Assembly (NCBI GenBank): GCA_963829705.1 | Contig: CAWHJN010000005.1 | Span: forward strand, 1-64,000 | DNA from: CAWHJN01 sp963829705 | GTDB taxonomy: Bacteria > Bacteroidota > Rhodothermia > Rhodothermales > BA12 | Length of the DNA: 64,000 nucleotides | Reading direction: 5' to 3' | In this document: one piece after another, positions 35,430 to 43,444 of the stretch | Position numbering within the stretch: position 1 is the first letter of the stretch | Layout: every line of letters starts with the position of its first letter | Position numbers and translations under genes: made by a program | Notes under the pieces: model-generated | The model's input: only the letters and a program-made list of their open reading frames with translations | Databases searched by the model: none | What the model was told of the DNA's origin: nothing

Positions 35430-36179
35430 TTAGATCGCGCTCGCCTCGCGGAGCCGCTGGACGACCGCTGCTGCTTGCTCGGCGGGTTCGCCATCGAGCT
35501 TCTGGCCGGGTGCGCGCGTCGGCATCGCCTCGTAGCGCAGCACCCGCACCGACGCGGCGGGGAGGGGTTCGACGGGCTGCGTCTCGATGGTTTTCTTCTT
35601 GGCGTCCATGATCCCCTTGAGCTTGGGGATGCGCGGATCGTTCATGTCGTTCGAGCACGTGACGAGGCACGGTGTCGGCAGCGCGATGGTTTCCTGCCCC
35701 GCGTCGCCCTGCCGCGTCACGACGAGTTGCCCGCCTTCGATGGCGAGGCCGACGGCGTTGGTGGCGTAAGGCAAGCCGAGGCGCTCGGCGACCATCCCGC
35801 CCGTCAGGCCCGCGTCGGTGTCTTGTGCCTGTTTGCCCGTGGCGATCACGTCGTACGAATGGCCTTCGAGGTGGCGGGCGAGCAGTTCGGAGACGGCCCC
35901 CGAATCCAGCTCCGCACCTTCAGGTACGACGAGGTGCGTGCCCCGCGTCGCGCCCATCGCCAGCGCCTTGCGGATGGTTTCGGTGGCGCGCTCTGGTCCA
36001 ACGAGCACCACGTCCACCTCGCCGCCGTGTGTTTCGGTGAGCACGAGGGCTTCCTCGACGGCCGAGGCGTCGTAGGCGTTGAGGACGACGCGGCCCGTGT
36101 CGATGGCCAACTCGCCGTTGCGAATCTGGATGGGGGCCGACACGTCGGGGACTTGCTTGATGCAGACGCAGAAATTCAT
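35430..36179 (-). CDS. etfB: Electron transfer flavoprotein beta subunit (FixA)
   Basis: The ATG at 36179 opens with MNFCVCIKQVPDVSAPIQI, the family signature, giving 249 residues. ATGKQAQDTDAGLTGGMVAERLGLPY in two blocks is the ETF nucleotide-binding region, and ENDMNDPRIPKLKGIMDAKKK-like residues form the ETF beta signature. It leads etfB-etfA-fixC-fixX-gcdH. Confidence 0.93.
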   Translation of the reverse strand: MNFCVCIKQVPDVSAPIQIRNGELAIDTGRVVLNAYDASAVEEALVLTETHGGEVDVVLVGPERATETIRKALAMGATRGTHLVVPEGAELDSGAVSELLARHLEGHSYDVIATGKQAQDTDAGLTGGMVAERLGLPYATNAVGLAIEGGQLVVTRQGDAGQETIALPTPCLVTCSNDMNDPRIPKLKGIMDAKKKTIETQPVEPLPAASVRVLRYEAMPTRAPGQKLDGEPAEQAAAVVQRLREASAI

Positions 36180-36396
36180 GGCAGGCGCGGAGAATCGGGA
36201 CGGTTCGCGCCGGAAGTTAACACAGTGCCCCTGCCGCGCAGATCGATTTCTGGCCAAGTGTGGCAGAGAAAAGCGCTTCTTTCCTCACCCGAGGCCCTAC
36301 TCCACAGGCATCTCGTTTATAGCGCGTAGCGGGTGGACGATAAAACGGGCAGAGGCTCTCTTGGCCCTCCCGCTTTTCCTTTTAGCCCCTGAAACC

Positions 36397-36576
36397 ATGC
36401 GTCCCCGCCGCACTCCTCGCCGCTCGCTCGTCCGTAGCCGCAAGCAGCAGCCCACGCCCGCGAAACCCGTCGCCGACCGTTACTCAGCGCACCGGATGCT
36501 GATGCTCCAGCAGGTTCGCAACCTCGTCGAAGCGCCGATGCCATGCGGCCTGCGCCCGGTGTTCAGCCCCAACTGA
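36397..36576 (+). CDS. Small basic hypothetical protein
   Basis: A 59-residue frame opens MRPRRTPRRSLVRSRKQQ and ends CGLRPVFSPN. It is arginine-rich at the N-terminus with one short predicted helix (HRMLMLQQVRNLVEA). It sits alone between divergent etfB and tRNA-Val, with no match I recognise. Codon use is compatible with neighbours, but short length leaves it doubtful. Confidence 0.35.
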   Translation: MRPRRTPRRSLVRSRKQQPTPAKPVADRYSAHRMLMLQQVRNLVEAPMPCGLRPVFSPN

Positions 36577-36628
36577 AGGAGCCTTCGTTTCCTGACGAGG
36601 CCGCTCATGAGCGCGACACGGTAGAAGG

Positions 36629-36703
36629 TGGGCGGTGAGGGATTCGAACCCCCGACCCCCTCGGTGTAAACGAGGTGCTCTGAACCAGCTGAGCTAACCG
36701 CCC
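36629..36703 (-). tRNA. tRNA-Val (anticodon TAC)
   Basis: The acceptor GGGCGGT pairs with ACCGCCC; the anticodon arm CTCGT-TTACACC-GAG shows TAC, and the T arm has GGTTCGAATCC. It reads GUN codons. The 3' CCA is not encoded. Confidence 0.94.
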
Positions 36704-36708
36704 GGTCT

Positions 36709-36788
36709 GAACGTCAAAACGCGGAAGCGAGAGTCCAAAGGCGCGGACACTCCACGCTCCGACTGTCGGCTTCCGCGTTCATACGTTC
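36709..36788. repeat. Near-perfect inverted repeat between tRNA-Val and tRNA-Gly
   Basis: GAACGTCAAAACGCGGAAGC (36709-36728) is mirrored by GCTTCCGCGTTCATACGTTC (36769-36788); 17 of 20 positions pair, and the mismatches are the three central ones. It occupies the whole inter-tRNA spacer and is the clearest member of the CGGAA/TTCCG family. Confidence 0.65.
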
Positions 36789-36793
36789 CAGAG

Positions 36794-36866
36794 AGCGGGA
36801 AACGGGATTCGAACCCGCGACCCTCAGCTTGGGAAGCTGATGCTCTACCAACTGAGCTATTCCCGC
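36794..36866 (-). tRNA. tRNA-Gly (anticodon CCC)
   Basis: The acceptor GCGGGAA pairs with TTCCCGC; anticodon stem TCAGC/GCTGA with loop TTCCCAA gives CCC, and the T arm has GGTTCGAATCC. Alignment to E. coli tRNA-Gly(GCC) places the anticodon at CCC, reading GGG. Confidence 0.9.
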
Positions 36867-36915
36867 AGACGAGCGCGCAACTTACCTTCGTTTTTTGTGA
36901 ATGTCAATACACGCC

Positions 36916-36945
36916 TTGTGACCCCGAGGCAGGTGCGTATCTTTC
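36916..36945 (+). promoter_or_regulatory. Candidate Bacteroidota-type promoter for rpmH
   Basis: TTG (36916-36918), 19 bases, then TATCTTTC (36938-36945) matches the -33 TTG / -7 TAnnTTTG layout, with one mismatch in the last base. It lies 41 bases before the rpmH ATG. Confidence 0.5.
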
Positions 36946-36986
36946 AGGCTCTTTTGACCTGAACACCCTTTTCGATACCTACCGCC

Positions 36987-37142
36987 ATGAAACGGACGTA
37001 CCAGCCCAGCCGCCGCAAACGTGCCAACAAACACGGGTACCGCTCCCGGATGGCCACCAAAGACGGCCGCCGCATCATCAAGCGCCGCCGCGCGCAGGGC
37101 CGCAAGCGCCTCTCGGTCAGCGACAGCCGCCCCGGCAAGTGA
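36987..37142 (+). CDS. rpmH: 50S ribosomal protein L34 (bL34)
   Basis: The 51-residue protein starts MKRTYQPSRRKRANKHGYR and continues through SRMATKDGRRIIKRRRAQGR to KRLSVSD, an almost textbook bL34. It heads rpmH-rnpA-yidC, and its TGA overlaps the rnpA GTG. Confidence 0.97.
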   Translation: MKRTYQPSRRKRANKHGYRSRMATKDGRRIIKRRRAQGRKRLSVSDSRPGK

Positions 37143-37588
37143 GTCCGGCGCAGGAGGAGAGGGCTGTGCGGCGCAACACATTCCCGCGCAGCGCCTCCCT
37201 CAAGCAGCGCCGCCTGCTCAGCCCGCTTTTCCGGCGCGGGCAGGCCCAGACGCTGGCCTCCGGCTCCATCCGCCTGCTGTACCGCTGCGTGGCGGCAGAG
37301 CACGTGTCAGGCAGCGCTTCCGTGCAGGTGGCCCTGATCCCTGGCCGGTGCGCCACCGCCGTCGCGCGCAACCGCATCCGGCGAGCATTGCGAGAGGTCT
37401 ACCGCGTGCATCAGCACGGTCTGGTAGACCTCTTTCTGCATCGGCCCGACACGCTCACGCTGGCCATTCTGTACCGGGGGCGTGGCACTCGTCCGCACGA
37501 GGAGGCGAGCCGGGATCTGCCGCCGCTGCTGGAGCGACTGGCGGCCACGCTGCGCGCCGAAGATTCGCGCAACCCCTCCCGCGCATAG
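37139..37588 (+). CDS. rnpA: Ribonuclease P protein component
   Basis: RnpA aids the RNase P RNA in tRNA 5' processing. The signature RNRIRRALREVYRVHQ is present after a divergent N-terminus (FRRGQAQTLASGSIRLLY). A GTG at 37139 overlaps the rpmH stop (GTGA); a second GTG at 37166 is also possible. Length 149 residues, slightly long through an acidic C-terminal tail. No yidD follows. Confidence 0.9.
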   Translation: MSPAQEERAVRRNTFPRSASLKQRRLLSPLFRRGQAQTLASGSIRLLYRCVAAEHVSGSASVQVALIPGRCATAVARNRIRRALREVYRVHQHGLVDLFLHRPDTLTLAILYRGRGTRPHEEASRDLPPLLERLAATLRAEDSRNPSRA

Positions 37589-37658
37589 CGCGTAGCGCGC
37601 CTGCTGCGGCTTATCCAGCCCGTATTGCCTTTTTCGGCGTGTTCATACCTGTTTTCCT

Positions 37659-39449
37659 GTGGATCGCAACACCGTCACCGCCACCGTCCTGATCACGCTG
37701 ATCCTGTTCGGGTGGCTGTACTTTTTCCAGCCGCCGCCCCCTCCACCGACGAGCGACGTGGCCAGCGAAGACTCGCTCGTCGCCGATCTCCCTGACGAGG
37801 TCGCCGTGCAAGACGCGGACGTGGCCCCTGCCGCAGACACTACGCTGGGCGCATCCACGGGCGAGGCGCGGCTGGTGACGGTCATTTCGGACCTCTACAC
37901 GGCGACGTTCTCCACGAAGGGCGGCACGCTCGTCTCGTTCAAACTAAACGACTACGACAAAGCCAACCGGGCAGCGGCGGTACAACTCGTCGACTCGACC
38001 CTCGCCGGGGCGCTCTCGCTCGAATTCACGACGCCGCGCAGCCGCAACGTCAACACGCGATCGCTCTTTTTCACCCCCTCGTTCGCGGGCGACACGCTGC
38101 GCGTCGCCGGGGATTCGACTCTGCTCGCCTTCGAGGCTAACCTGGCGGGCGGCGTGCTGCGGCAGACGTTCGTGTTCAAGCCGGAGACGTACGAACTCGG
38201 CTGGCGCATCGACCGGGAGAACAGCGCAGCGTTCATGACCGCCGACGGCTACGACGCCGTCTGGAGCGGCGCGATTCCGTACGCCGAGGAGTCGAAAGAG
38301 GAGGAGGTGCGGCGTGCGGGCGCGTACGCGCGCAGCGGCGGCAGCGTCGAGTACGTGACGCTGCTCGGCGACGCCACCGCCGACCAGACGCTGACGGGAT
38401 TGGTGGACTGGACGGCCATCAAGAGCAAATACTTCGTTTCCGTCCTCATCCCGTCGCAGCCCACAGCGGCCGCCGTCATCGAAGGCGAGCGTACCGGCGA
38501 CGCCGACGATCCCCTGGTGCAGGAGTTCTACCAGATGCGGCTGGAGATGCCCGCCTCGTCCACGACGGATGCGTACCGGCTCTACCTCGGGCCGATGGAA
38601 TACAGCCGCCTCGCCGCCTACGACCTCGGCCTGTACGACATGGTCGACTACGGGTACGACTTCCTCGAATTCCTGACGCGCCCCATCGCGCGCTTCATCT
38701 TCATCCCGTTTTTCACGCTGCTGGGGACGTTCATCTCCAACTACGGCATCATCATCATCCTGCTGGCGCTGCTCGTTAAGCTCGTCACGCACCCGCTGCA
38801 GCGCACGGCGTACCGCAGCATGGGCAAGATGCGGAAGCTGCAACCGCAGATGCAGGCCATCAAGGAGAAGTACGGCGACGATCCGCAGAAGCAGCAGCAG
38901 GCGATGATGAGCCTGTACAAGGAAGCCGGGGCCAACCCGCTCGGCGGCTGCCTGCCGATGCTGCTCCAGTATCCTGTCCTCATCGCGCTGTGGATGTTTT
39001 TGCCGCAGGCCATCCAGATCCGTCAGGAGCCGTTTCTGTGGGCGAGTGACCTCTCAGCCCCCGACGCCATCCTGCACCTGCCGTTCTCGATCCCGCTCTA
39101 CGGCAACTTCGTGGCGGGCTTCACCCTGCTGATGGGGCTGTCGCTCGTGGTGCAGATGCGAATTCAGATGCGCTCGCAGCCGCCCAACCCGCAGATGCAG
39201 GCGTTCGTCTACATCATGCCGGTGATGCTGTTCGTGTTTTTCAACAAGCAGGCGGCGGGGTTGAGCCTGTATTACCTGTGCTACAACGTGCTTTCGGCCT
39301 TCCAGCAGTGGTGGATCAACAAGCAGATGGACAACGAGCCGGATCCCGTGGTGAAGCCGCCGCAGGCGAAATCGCCCGTAGCACCGCGCACAGCACGCAA
39401 GAGCAAGCCCGCGCTCGCCTCCGACAACGGCCGGGCGCGGCGGCGGTGA
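37659..39449 (+). CDS. yidC: Membrane protein insertase YidC
   Basis: YidC inserts membrane proteins alone or with SecYEG. The 596-residue protein has an N-terminal helix (TATVLITLILFGWLYFF), a large periplasmic beta domain (about 60-345), and the conserved membrane core with NYGIIIILLALLVKLVTHPLQ, GGCLPMLLQYPVLIALW and PVMLFVFFNKQAAGLSLYYL, ending in a basic tail. The start is GTG at 37659, since the 70 bases after rnpA hold no ATG. It lies in the usual rpmH-rnpA-yidC-mnmE run. Confidence 0.95.
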   Translation: MDRNTVTATVLITLILFGWLYFFQPPPPPPTSDVASEDSLVADLPDEVAVQDADVAPAADTTLGASTGEARLVTVISDLYTATFSTKGGTLVSFKLNDYDKANRAAAVQLVDSTLAGALSLEFTTPRSRNVNTRSLFFTPSFAGDTLRVAGDSTLLAFEANLAGGVLRQTFVFKPETYELGWRIDRENSAAFMTADGYDAVWSGAIPYAEESKEEEVRRAGAYARSGGSVEYVTLLGDATADQTLTGLVDWTAIKSKYFVSVLIPSQPTAAAVIEGERTGDADDPLVQEFYQMRLEMPASSTTDAYRLYLGPMEYSRLAAYDLGLYDMVDYGYDFLEFLTRPIARFIFIPFFTLLGTFISNYGIIIILLALLVKLVTHPLQRTAYRSMGKMRKLQPQMQAIKEKYGDDPQKQQQAMMSLYKEAGANPLGGCLPMLLQYPVLIALWMFLPQAIQIRQEPFLWASDLSAPDAILHLPFSIPLYGNFVAGFTLLMGLSLVVQMRIQMRSQPPNPQMQAFVYIMPVMLFVFFNKQAAGLSLYYLCYNVLSAFQQWWINKQMDNEPDPVVKPPQAKSPVAPRTARKSKPALASDNGRARRR

Positions 39450-39459
39450 TTTGCCCTTG

Positions 39460-40821
39460 ATGGATCATGCCCCGGATACCATCGCCGCGGTCGCCACGGC
39501 GCGCGGGCAGGCGGCGCTGGCCATCGTACGGGTGTCGGGGGCAGAAGCGTGCAGCGTGGCAGCGGCGTGTTTTCGCGGCGCGGACCTCACTGTCGTCCCC
39601 TCGCACACCGTCCACGTGGGCTTCGTAGGAGAGGAAGGGCACGACCTCGACCAGGTGGTAGCGACGGTTTTCCGCGCCCCGCGCTCGTCGACGGGCGAGG
39701 ACGTAGTGGAGTTCACCTGCCACGGCGGCGACGTGGCGGCTCCGCTCGTGCTCGAAGCGCTCGTGGGTGCGGGCGCACGGCATGCACTGCCGGGCGAGTT
39801 CACCCAGCGTGCCTTTCTCAACGGCAAGCTCGACCTCGCGCAGGCCGAAGCCGTCGCCGACCTCATCCACGCCTCTTCGCGCCGCGCGCACGAAGTGTCG
39901 ATGGCCCAGCTTCGGGGCGACTATTCGCGCGCGCTCGCTGACCTGCGCGACGAGCTTTTGGAAGTGACGGCGCTGGTGGAGTTGGAACTGGATTTTGCTG
40001 AAGAGGACGTCGAATTCGCCAGCCGCGAAGGAGTGACGGCGCTGCTCGGGCGGGCCGAAGCGCTGCTGCTCGAACTGGTCGAATCGTACCGTTACGGACA
40101 TCTGCTGCGCGAGGGCGTTCGCGTGGTGATCGCCGGGCGGCCCAACGCGGGCAAATCCACGCTGCTCAACCGCCTCGTCGGCTACGACCGCGCCATCGTC
40201 AGCGCCACGCCGGGTACAACGCGCGACGAAATCGAAGCTGAGGCCGAGATCGAAGGGGTGCGCTACGTCTTCACCGACACCGCCGGGCTGCGCGACACCG
40301 CCGACGCCATCGAAGCCGAGGGCGTGCGCCGAGCCGAGGCGAGGCTGGCCCACGCCGACCTCGTCCTGTATGTCTTCGATGCGTCAGTAGGGTTGGACGA
40401 AGAAGAACGCCGTCGCATCGCGGTCATACAGGCCGCACGTCCCGAGCTACCCCTGCTGACCGTCGCCAACAAAACCGACCTCCTCGACTCCACCGGGATG
40501 CCCGCCGCCGACGTCCTCACCGCCGCCACGCACCCCGGTGGTGGCATCGTGGAGTTGGTGACGCGCATCACCCGCATCACCGACGCGCACACACGCCCCG
40601 AAGGCTCCGTGGTGGTGACGAACGCCCGCCACCGCGCCCACCTGTCGAACGCCCTCAACGCCGTGCGTCGCGTACAGGCGGCGTTATCCGGCGGGATGAG
40701 CGGCGATCTACTCGCCGTCGATCTGCGCGTGGCGCTGCGCGAACTCGGCGCCATCACAGGTGCCATCACGCACGAGGACGTGCTGGATCAAATCTTTTCG
40801 CGCTTCTGTATCGGGAAATGA
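39460..40821 (+). CDS. mnmE: tRNA modification GTPase MnmE
   Basis: MnmE with MnmG adds the carboxymethylaminomethyl group to U34 of certain tRNAs. The 453-residue protein has an N-terminal folate-binding part (DTIAAVATARGQAALAIVRV), the G domain with GRPNAGKSTLLN, DTAGLRDT and NKTD, and the essential C-terminal CIGK. I chose the ATG at 39460 over the TTG at 39451. mnmG follows after 31 bases. Confidence 0.96.
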   Translation: MDHAPDTIAAVATARGQAALAIVRVSGAEACSVAAACFRGADLTVVPSHTVHVGFVGEEGHDLDQVVATVFRAPRSSTGEDVVEFTCHGGDVAAPLVLEALVGAGARHALPGEFTQRAFLNGKLDLAQAEAVADLIHASSRRAHEVSMAQLRGDYSRALADLRDELLEVTALVELELDFAEEDVEFASREGVTALLGRAEALLLELVESYRYGHLLREGVRVVIAGRPNAGKSTLLNRLVGYDRAIVSATPGTTRDEIEAEAEIEGVRYVFTDTAGLRDTADAIEAEGVRRAEARLAHADLVLYVFDASVGLDEEERRRIAVIQAARPELPLLTVANKTDLLDSTGMPAADVLTAATHPGGGIVELVTRITRITDAHTRPEGSVVVTNARHRAHLSNALNAVRRVQAALSGGMSGDLLAVDLRVALRELGAITGAITHEDVLDQIFSRFCIGK

Positions 40822-40852
40822 AGGGGGAGTGCGAAAGAACACGACGTTGACT

Positions 40853-42754
40853 ATGACGGAATCCTATTTCAATTACGACGTGATCGTGGTGGGCGGCGGC
40901 CACGCGGGAGCCGAAGCGGCCTCGGCGGCAGCGCGGGTCGGCGCGCGGGTGCTGCTCGTCACGATGAGCCTGGATCGCATCGGGCAGATGTCGTGCAACC
41001 CGGCCATTGGCGGTATCGGCAAGGGCCAGATCGTCCGCGAAATCGACGCGATGGGCGGGTTGATGGGACGGGCGACCGACCAGACAGGCATCCAGTTTCG
41101 GATGCTCAACCAGCGCAAAGGCCCTGCCGTGTGGAGTCCGCGCGCGCAGACCGACCGGGCGCAGTATGCGCTCGTGGTGCGGCAGATGCTCGAAGATCAG
41201 CCGGGCATCTTCATGCGCGCCGACACGGTCGTCGATCTCCTTGTCGAAAAAGGCGCAGTACAGGGCGTCGTCACCCAACTCGGTCAGACCTTCTATGCGC
41301 CTACCGTCGTTCTCACGAGCGGCACGTTCATGAACGGCATCATCCACGTGGGGGAGCAGCAGCACGGTGGCGGCCGAATGGGGGAGCGCGCCTCGAAAGG
41401 TCTGACGGCGGTGCTCGAAAGACTCGGCTTCGAAACGGGACGCCTCAAAACCGGCACTCCGCCGCGCATCGACGGGCGCACGCTCGATTACACCGTGATG
41501 GACGCGCAGCATGGCGACCCCGCTGCCTCGCCCTTCTCGTTCCTGACGGATGCCCTTCCCACTGACCAGTTGCCCTGCTGGGTGACGTATACCAACCCCG
41601 GCGTTCACACGACGTTGGCCGAAGGATTCGCCCGTAGCCCTCTGTTTGCAGGCCGCATTCAGGGTCAGGGGCCGCGCTATTGCCCCTCTATCGAGGACAA
41701 AGTCACCCGCTTCGCCGACAAGGATCGGCACCAGATTTTCGTTGAGCCGGAGGGACGCGGCACGCACGAAGTCTACGTCAACGGCTTCTCGACGAGCCTG
41801 CCGGAGGAGGTGCAGTTCGCCGCGATCCGGCAGGTGCCGGGCTTCGAGAAGGCGCACCTGCTGCGGCCCGGCTATGCCATCGAATACGACTATTTCCCGC
41901 CGCACCAACTACGTTATACTCTTGAAACAAAACGGGTTAAGGGTCTCTTTTTCGCGGGACAGATCAACGGCACTACAGGGTACGAGGAAGCCGCTGCGCA
42001 GGGGCTGATGGCAGGGCTCAATGCAGCACGCTTTGTCGAGGGAGAGGACGGCATCGTACTCGACCGCGCGCAGGCCTACATCGGCGTGCTGATCGACGAC
42101 CTCGTCGCTAAAGGCACCGACGAGCCATACCGAATGTTCACCTCGCGCGCCGAGCACCGGATGCTGCTTCGGCAGGACAATGCCGACCAGCGCCTGACCT
42201 CTCTGGCTAAAACCCTCGGTCTGGTTTCAGAAGACCGAGTTCGCCGAATGGAACGGCGATGGCAAGAGGTAGATGACGTGATTGCGTACGCCCATGCCCT
42301 CTCGGTCACACCTGCCGCAGCCGAAGGATATTTGCTGTCGGTCGGCACCGATCCGCTGTCCCAGCCAGTCCGGCTGGCGTCGCTGGCGTCGCGTCCACAG
42401 GTGGTGCTGGCGGATCTGCTTGCTGTCTTGCCGGATGTCGTGCCTTACGAGCGCGACGCGGTGCTTCAGGCCGAGATTATGCTGAAATACGCGCCTTATA
42501 TCGAGCGAGAGCAGCAGCAAGTGACGCGTATGCGTGCATCGGAAGGTGTGGCGATACCAGCAGATTTTGCCTTCGAGAACGTAGGAAGCCTCACGCTGGA
42601 GGCCCGCGAAAAGCTGGCTCGGATACGACCGCAGACACTCGGGCAGGCCGCGCGCATCAACGGTGTTTCGCCCGCCGACGTAGCCGCGCTGTCGGTGCTC
42701 ATCCGGCGAGGCGGATTCCCGCGTAATGTTTCACGTGAAACAATCGAGGCGTGA
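40853..42754 (+). CDS. mnmG: tRNA uridine-5-carboxymethylaminomethyl enzyme MnmG
   Basis: MnmG (GidA) binds FAD and partners MnmE. The 633-residue protein opens with YDVIVVGGGHAGAEAASAAA; ATGAIGGIGKG-like CNPAIGGIGKGQIVREIDAMGG, GTFMNGIIHVGE and LKTGTPPRIDG are further hallmarks, and the C-terminus has AARINGVSPADVAAL. A perfect parS-like site is embedded in codons for NVSRET near the end. Its stop overlaps the rsmG GTG. Confidence 0.96.
   Translation: MTESYFNYDVIVVGGGHAGAEAASAAARVGARVLLVTMSLDRIGQMSCNPAIGGIGKGQIVREIDAMGGLMGRATDQTGIQFRMLNQRKGPAVWSPRAQTDRAQYALVVRQMLEDQPGIFMRADTVVDLLVEKGAVQGVVTQLGQTFYAPTVVLTSGTFMNGIIHVGEQQHGGGRMGERASKGLTAVLERLGFETGRLKTGTPPRIDGRTLDYTVMDAQHGDPAASPFSFLTDALPTDQLPCWVTYTNPGVHTTLAEGFARSPLFAGRIQGQGPRYCPSIEDKVTRFADKDRHQIFVEPEGRGTHEVYVNGFSTSLPEEVQFAAIRQVPGFEKAHLLRPGYAIEYDYFPPHQLRYTLETKRVKGLFFAGQINGTTGYEEAAAQGLMAGLNAARFVEGEDGIVLDRAQAYIGVLIDDLVAKGTDEPYRMFTSRAEHRMLLRQDNADQRLTSLAKTLGLVSEDRVRRMERRWQEVDDVIAYAHALSVTPAAAEGYLLSVGTDPLSQPVRLASLASRPQVVLADLLAVLPDVVPYERDAVLQAEIMLKYAPYIEREQQQVTRMRASEGVAIPADFAFENVGSLTLEAREKLARIRPQTLGQAARINGVSPADVAALSVLIRRGGFPRNVSRETIEA
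42727..42742. promoter_or_regulatory. Perfect parS-like partition site
   Basis: TGTTTCACGTGAAACA is a 16-base palindrome matching the chromosomal parS consensus (TGTTNCACGTGAAACA) bound by ParB. It lies within mnmG at the codons for NVSRET, nine bases before rsmG, about 23 kb from the putative oriC. parA and parB are not in the window. Confidence 0.88.
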
Positions 42755-43395
42755 AACCACTCACCGAGGCCCTGAACGCACTGCCTGGCGCTCCCGATGC
42801 CCTCGAAGAGCGGCTACATGCATATGCCGAAATGCTGGGGTTCTACAACAAGCGCCTCAACCTCATCGCCCGCACTGATACAGACGACCTGCTCAACCGC
42901 CACATCGCGCACTGCCTTCGGCTGGCCCAGTACGCCTACAATTCTGGAGATGTGGTGATCGACTGGGGAACGGGAGGGGGTCTGCCTCTGATTCCGCTGG
43001 CGCTGGCATTGCCAAAGGTGGAATTCGTCGGAGTAGATGCAGTCGAGAAGAAAACCCTCGCGGTGCGGCAGATGGCTCGGCAGTTGGGTCTCCATAACGT
43101 CGAAGTAGTAGCTGGAAGGGCCGAAGTGCTCTCAATCCCGCACACCCATAGCATATCGCGGGCGACGGCATCACTCGATACCCTGTGGAGTTGGCACACG
43201 CAGAGTGCAATGGGGAAGCATGAGAGCGTGGCAGACCTGATCTGCCTCAAGGGAGGGGACCTCGACGAGGAAATTCAAACACTGATGGCGAAGTCTGGGG
43301 TCGGTGTGACGGTCGAACCTGTCGGCTTCACGGACCCGTACTTCGCACTGAAAAAAGTAGTGCTCGTACGAGCGAAGGCCGAGCCTCGCGGATGA
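42751..43395 (+). CDS. rsmG: 16S rRNA 7-methylguanosine methyltransferase RsmG
   Basis: RsmG methylates G527 of 16S rRNA with AdoMet. The 214-residue protein has the AdoMet site VIDWGTGGGLPLIPLALALP (family GSGAGFPG-type), YNKRLNLIAR and HTHSISRATASLDTLW. The GTG at 42751 overlaps the mnmG stop by four bases (GTGA). In many genomes parA-parB follow, but here a regulator gene does. Confidence 0.93.
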   Translation: MKPLTEALNALPGAPDALEERLHAYAEMLGFYNKRLNLIARTDTDDLLNRHIAHCLRLAQYAYNSGDVVIDWGTGGGLPLIPLALALPKVEFVGVDAVEKKTLAVRQMARQLGLHNVEVVAGRAEVLSIPHTHSISRATASLDTLWSWHTQSAMGKHESVADLICLKGGDLDEEIQTLMAKSGVGVTVEPVGFTDPYFALKKVVLVRAKAEPRG

Positions 43396-43444
43396 TCCGC
43401 CTGCGGGCTCTGGGTATATTGCCCCACGCCCACCTCGCCCCACT

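Noticed and set aside
36794..36866. tRNA-Gly read as anticodon TCC
   Set aside because: Aligning stem TCAGC/GCTGA with a seven-base loop TTCCCAA puts CCC at positions 34-36.
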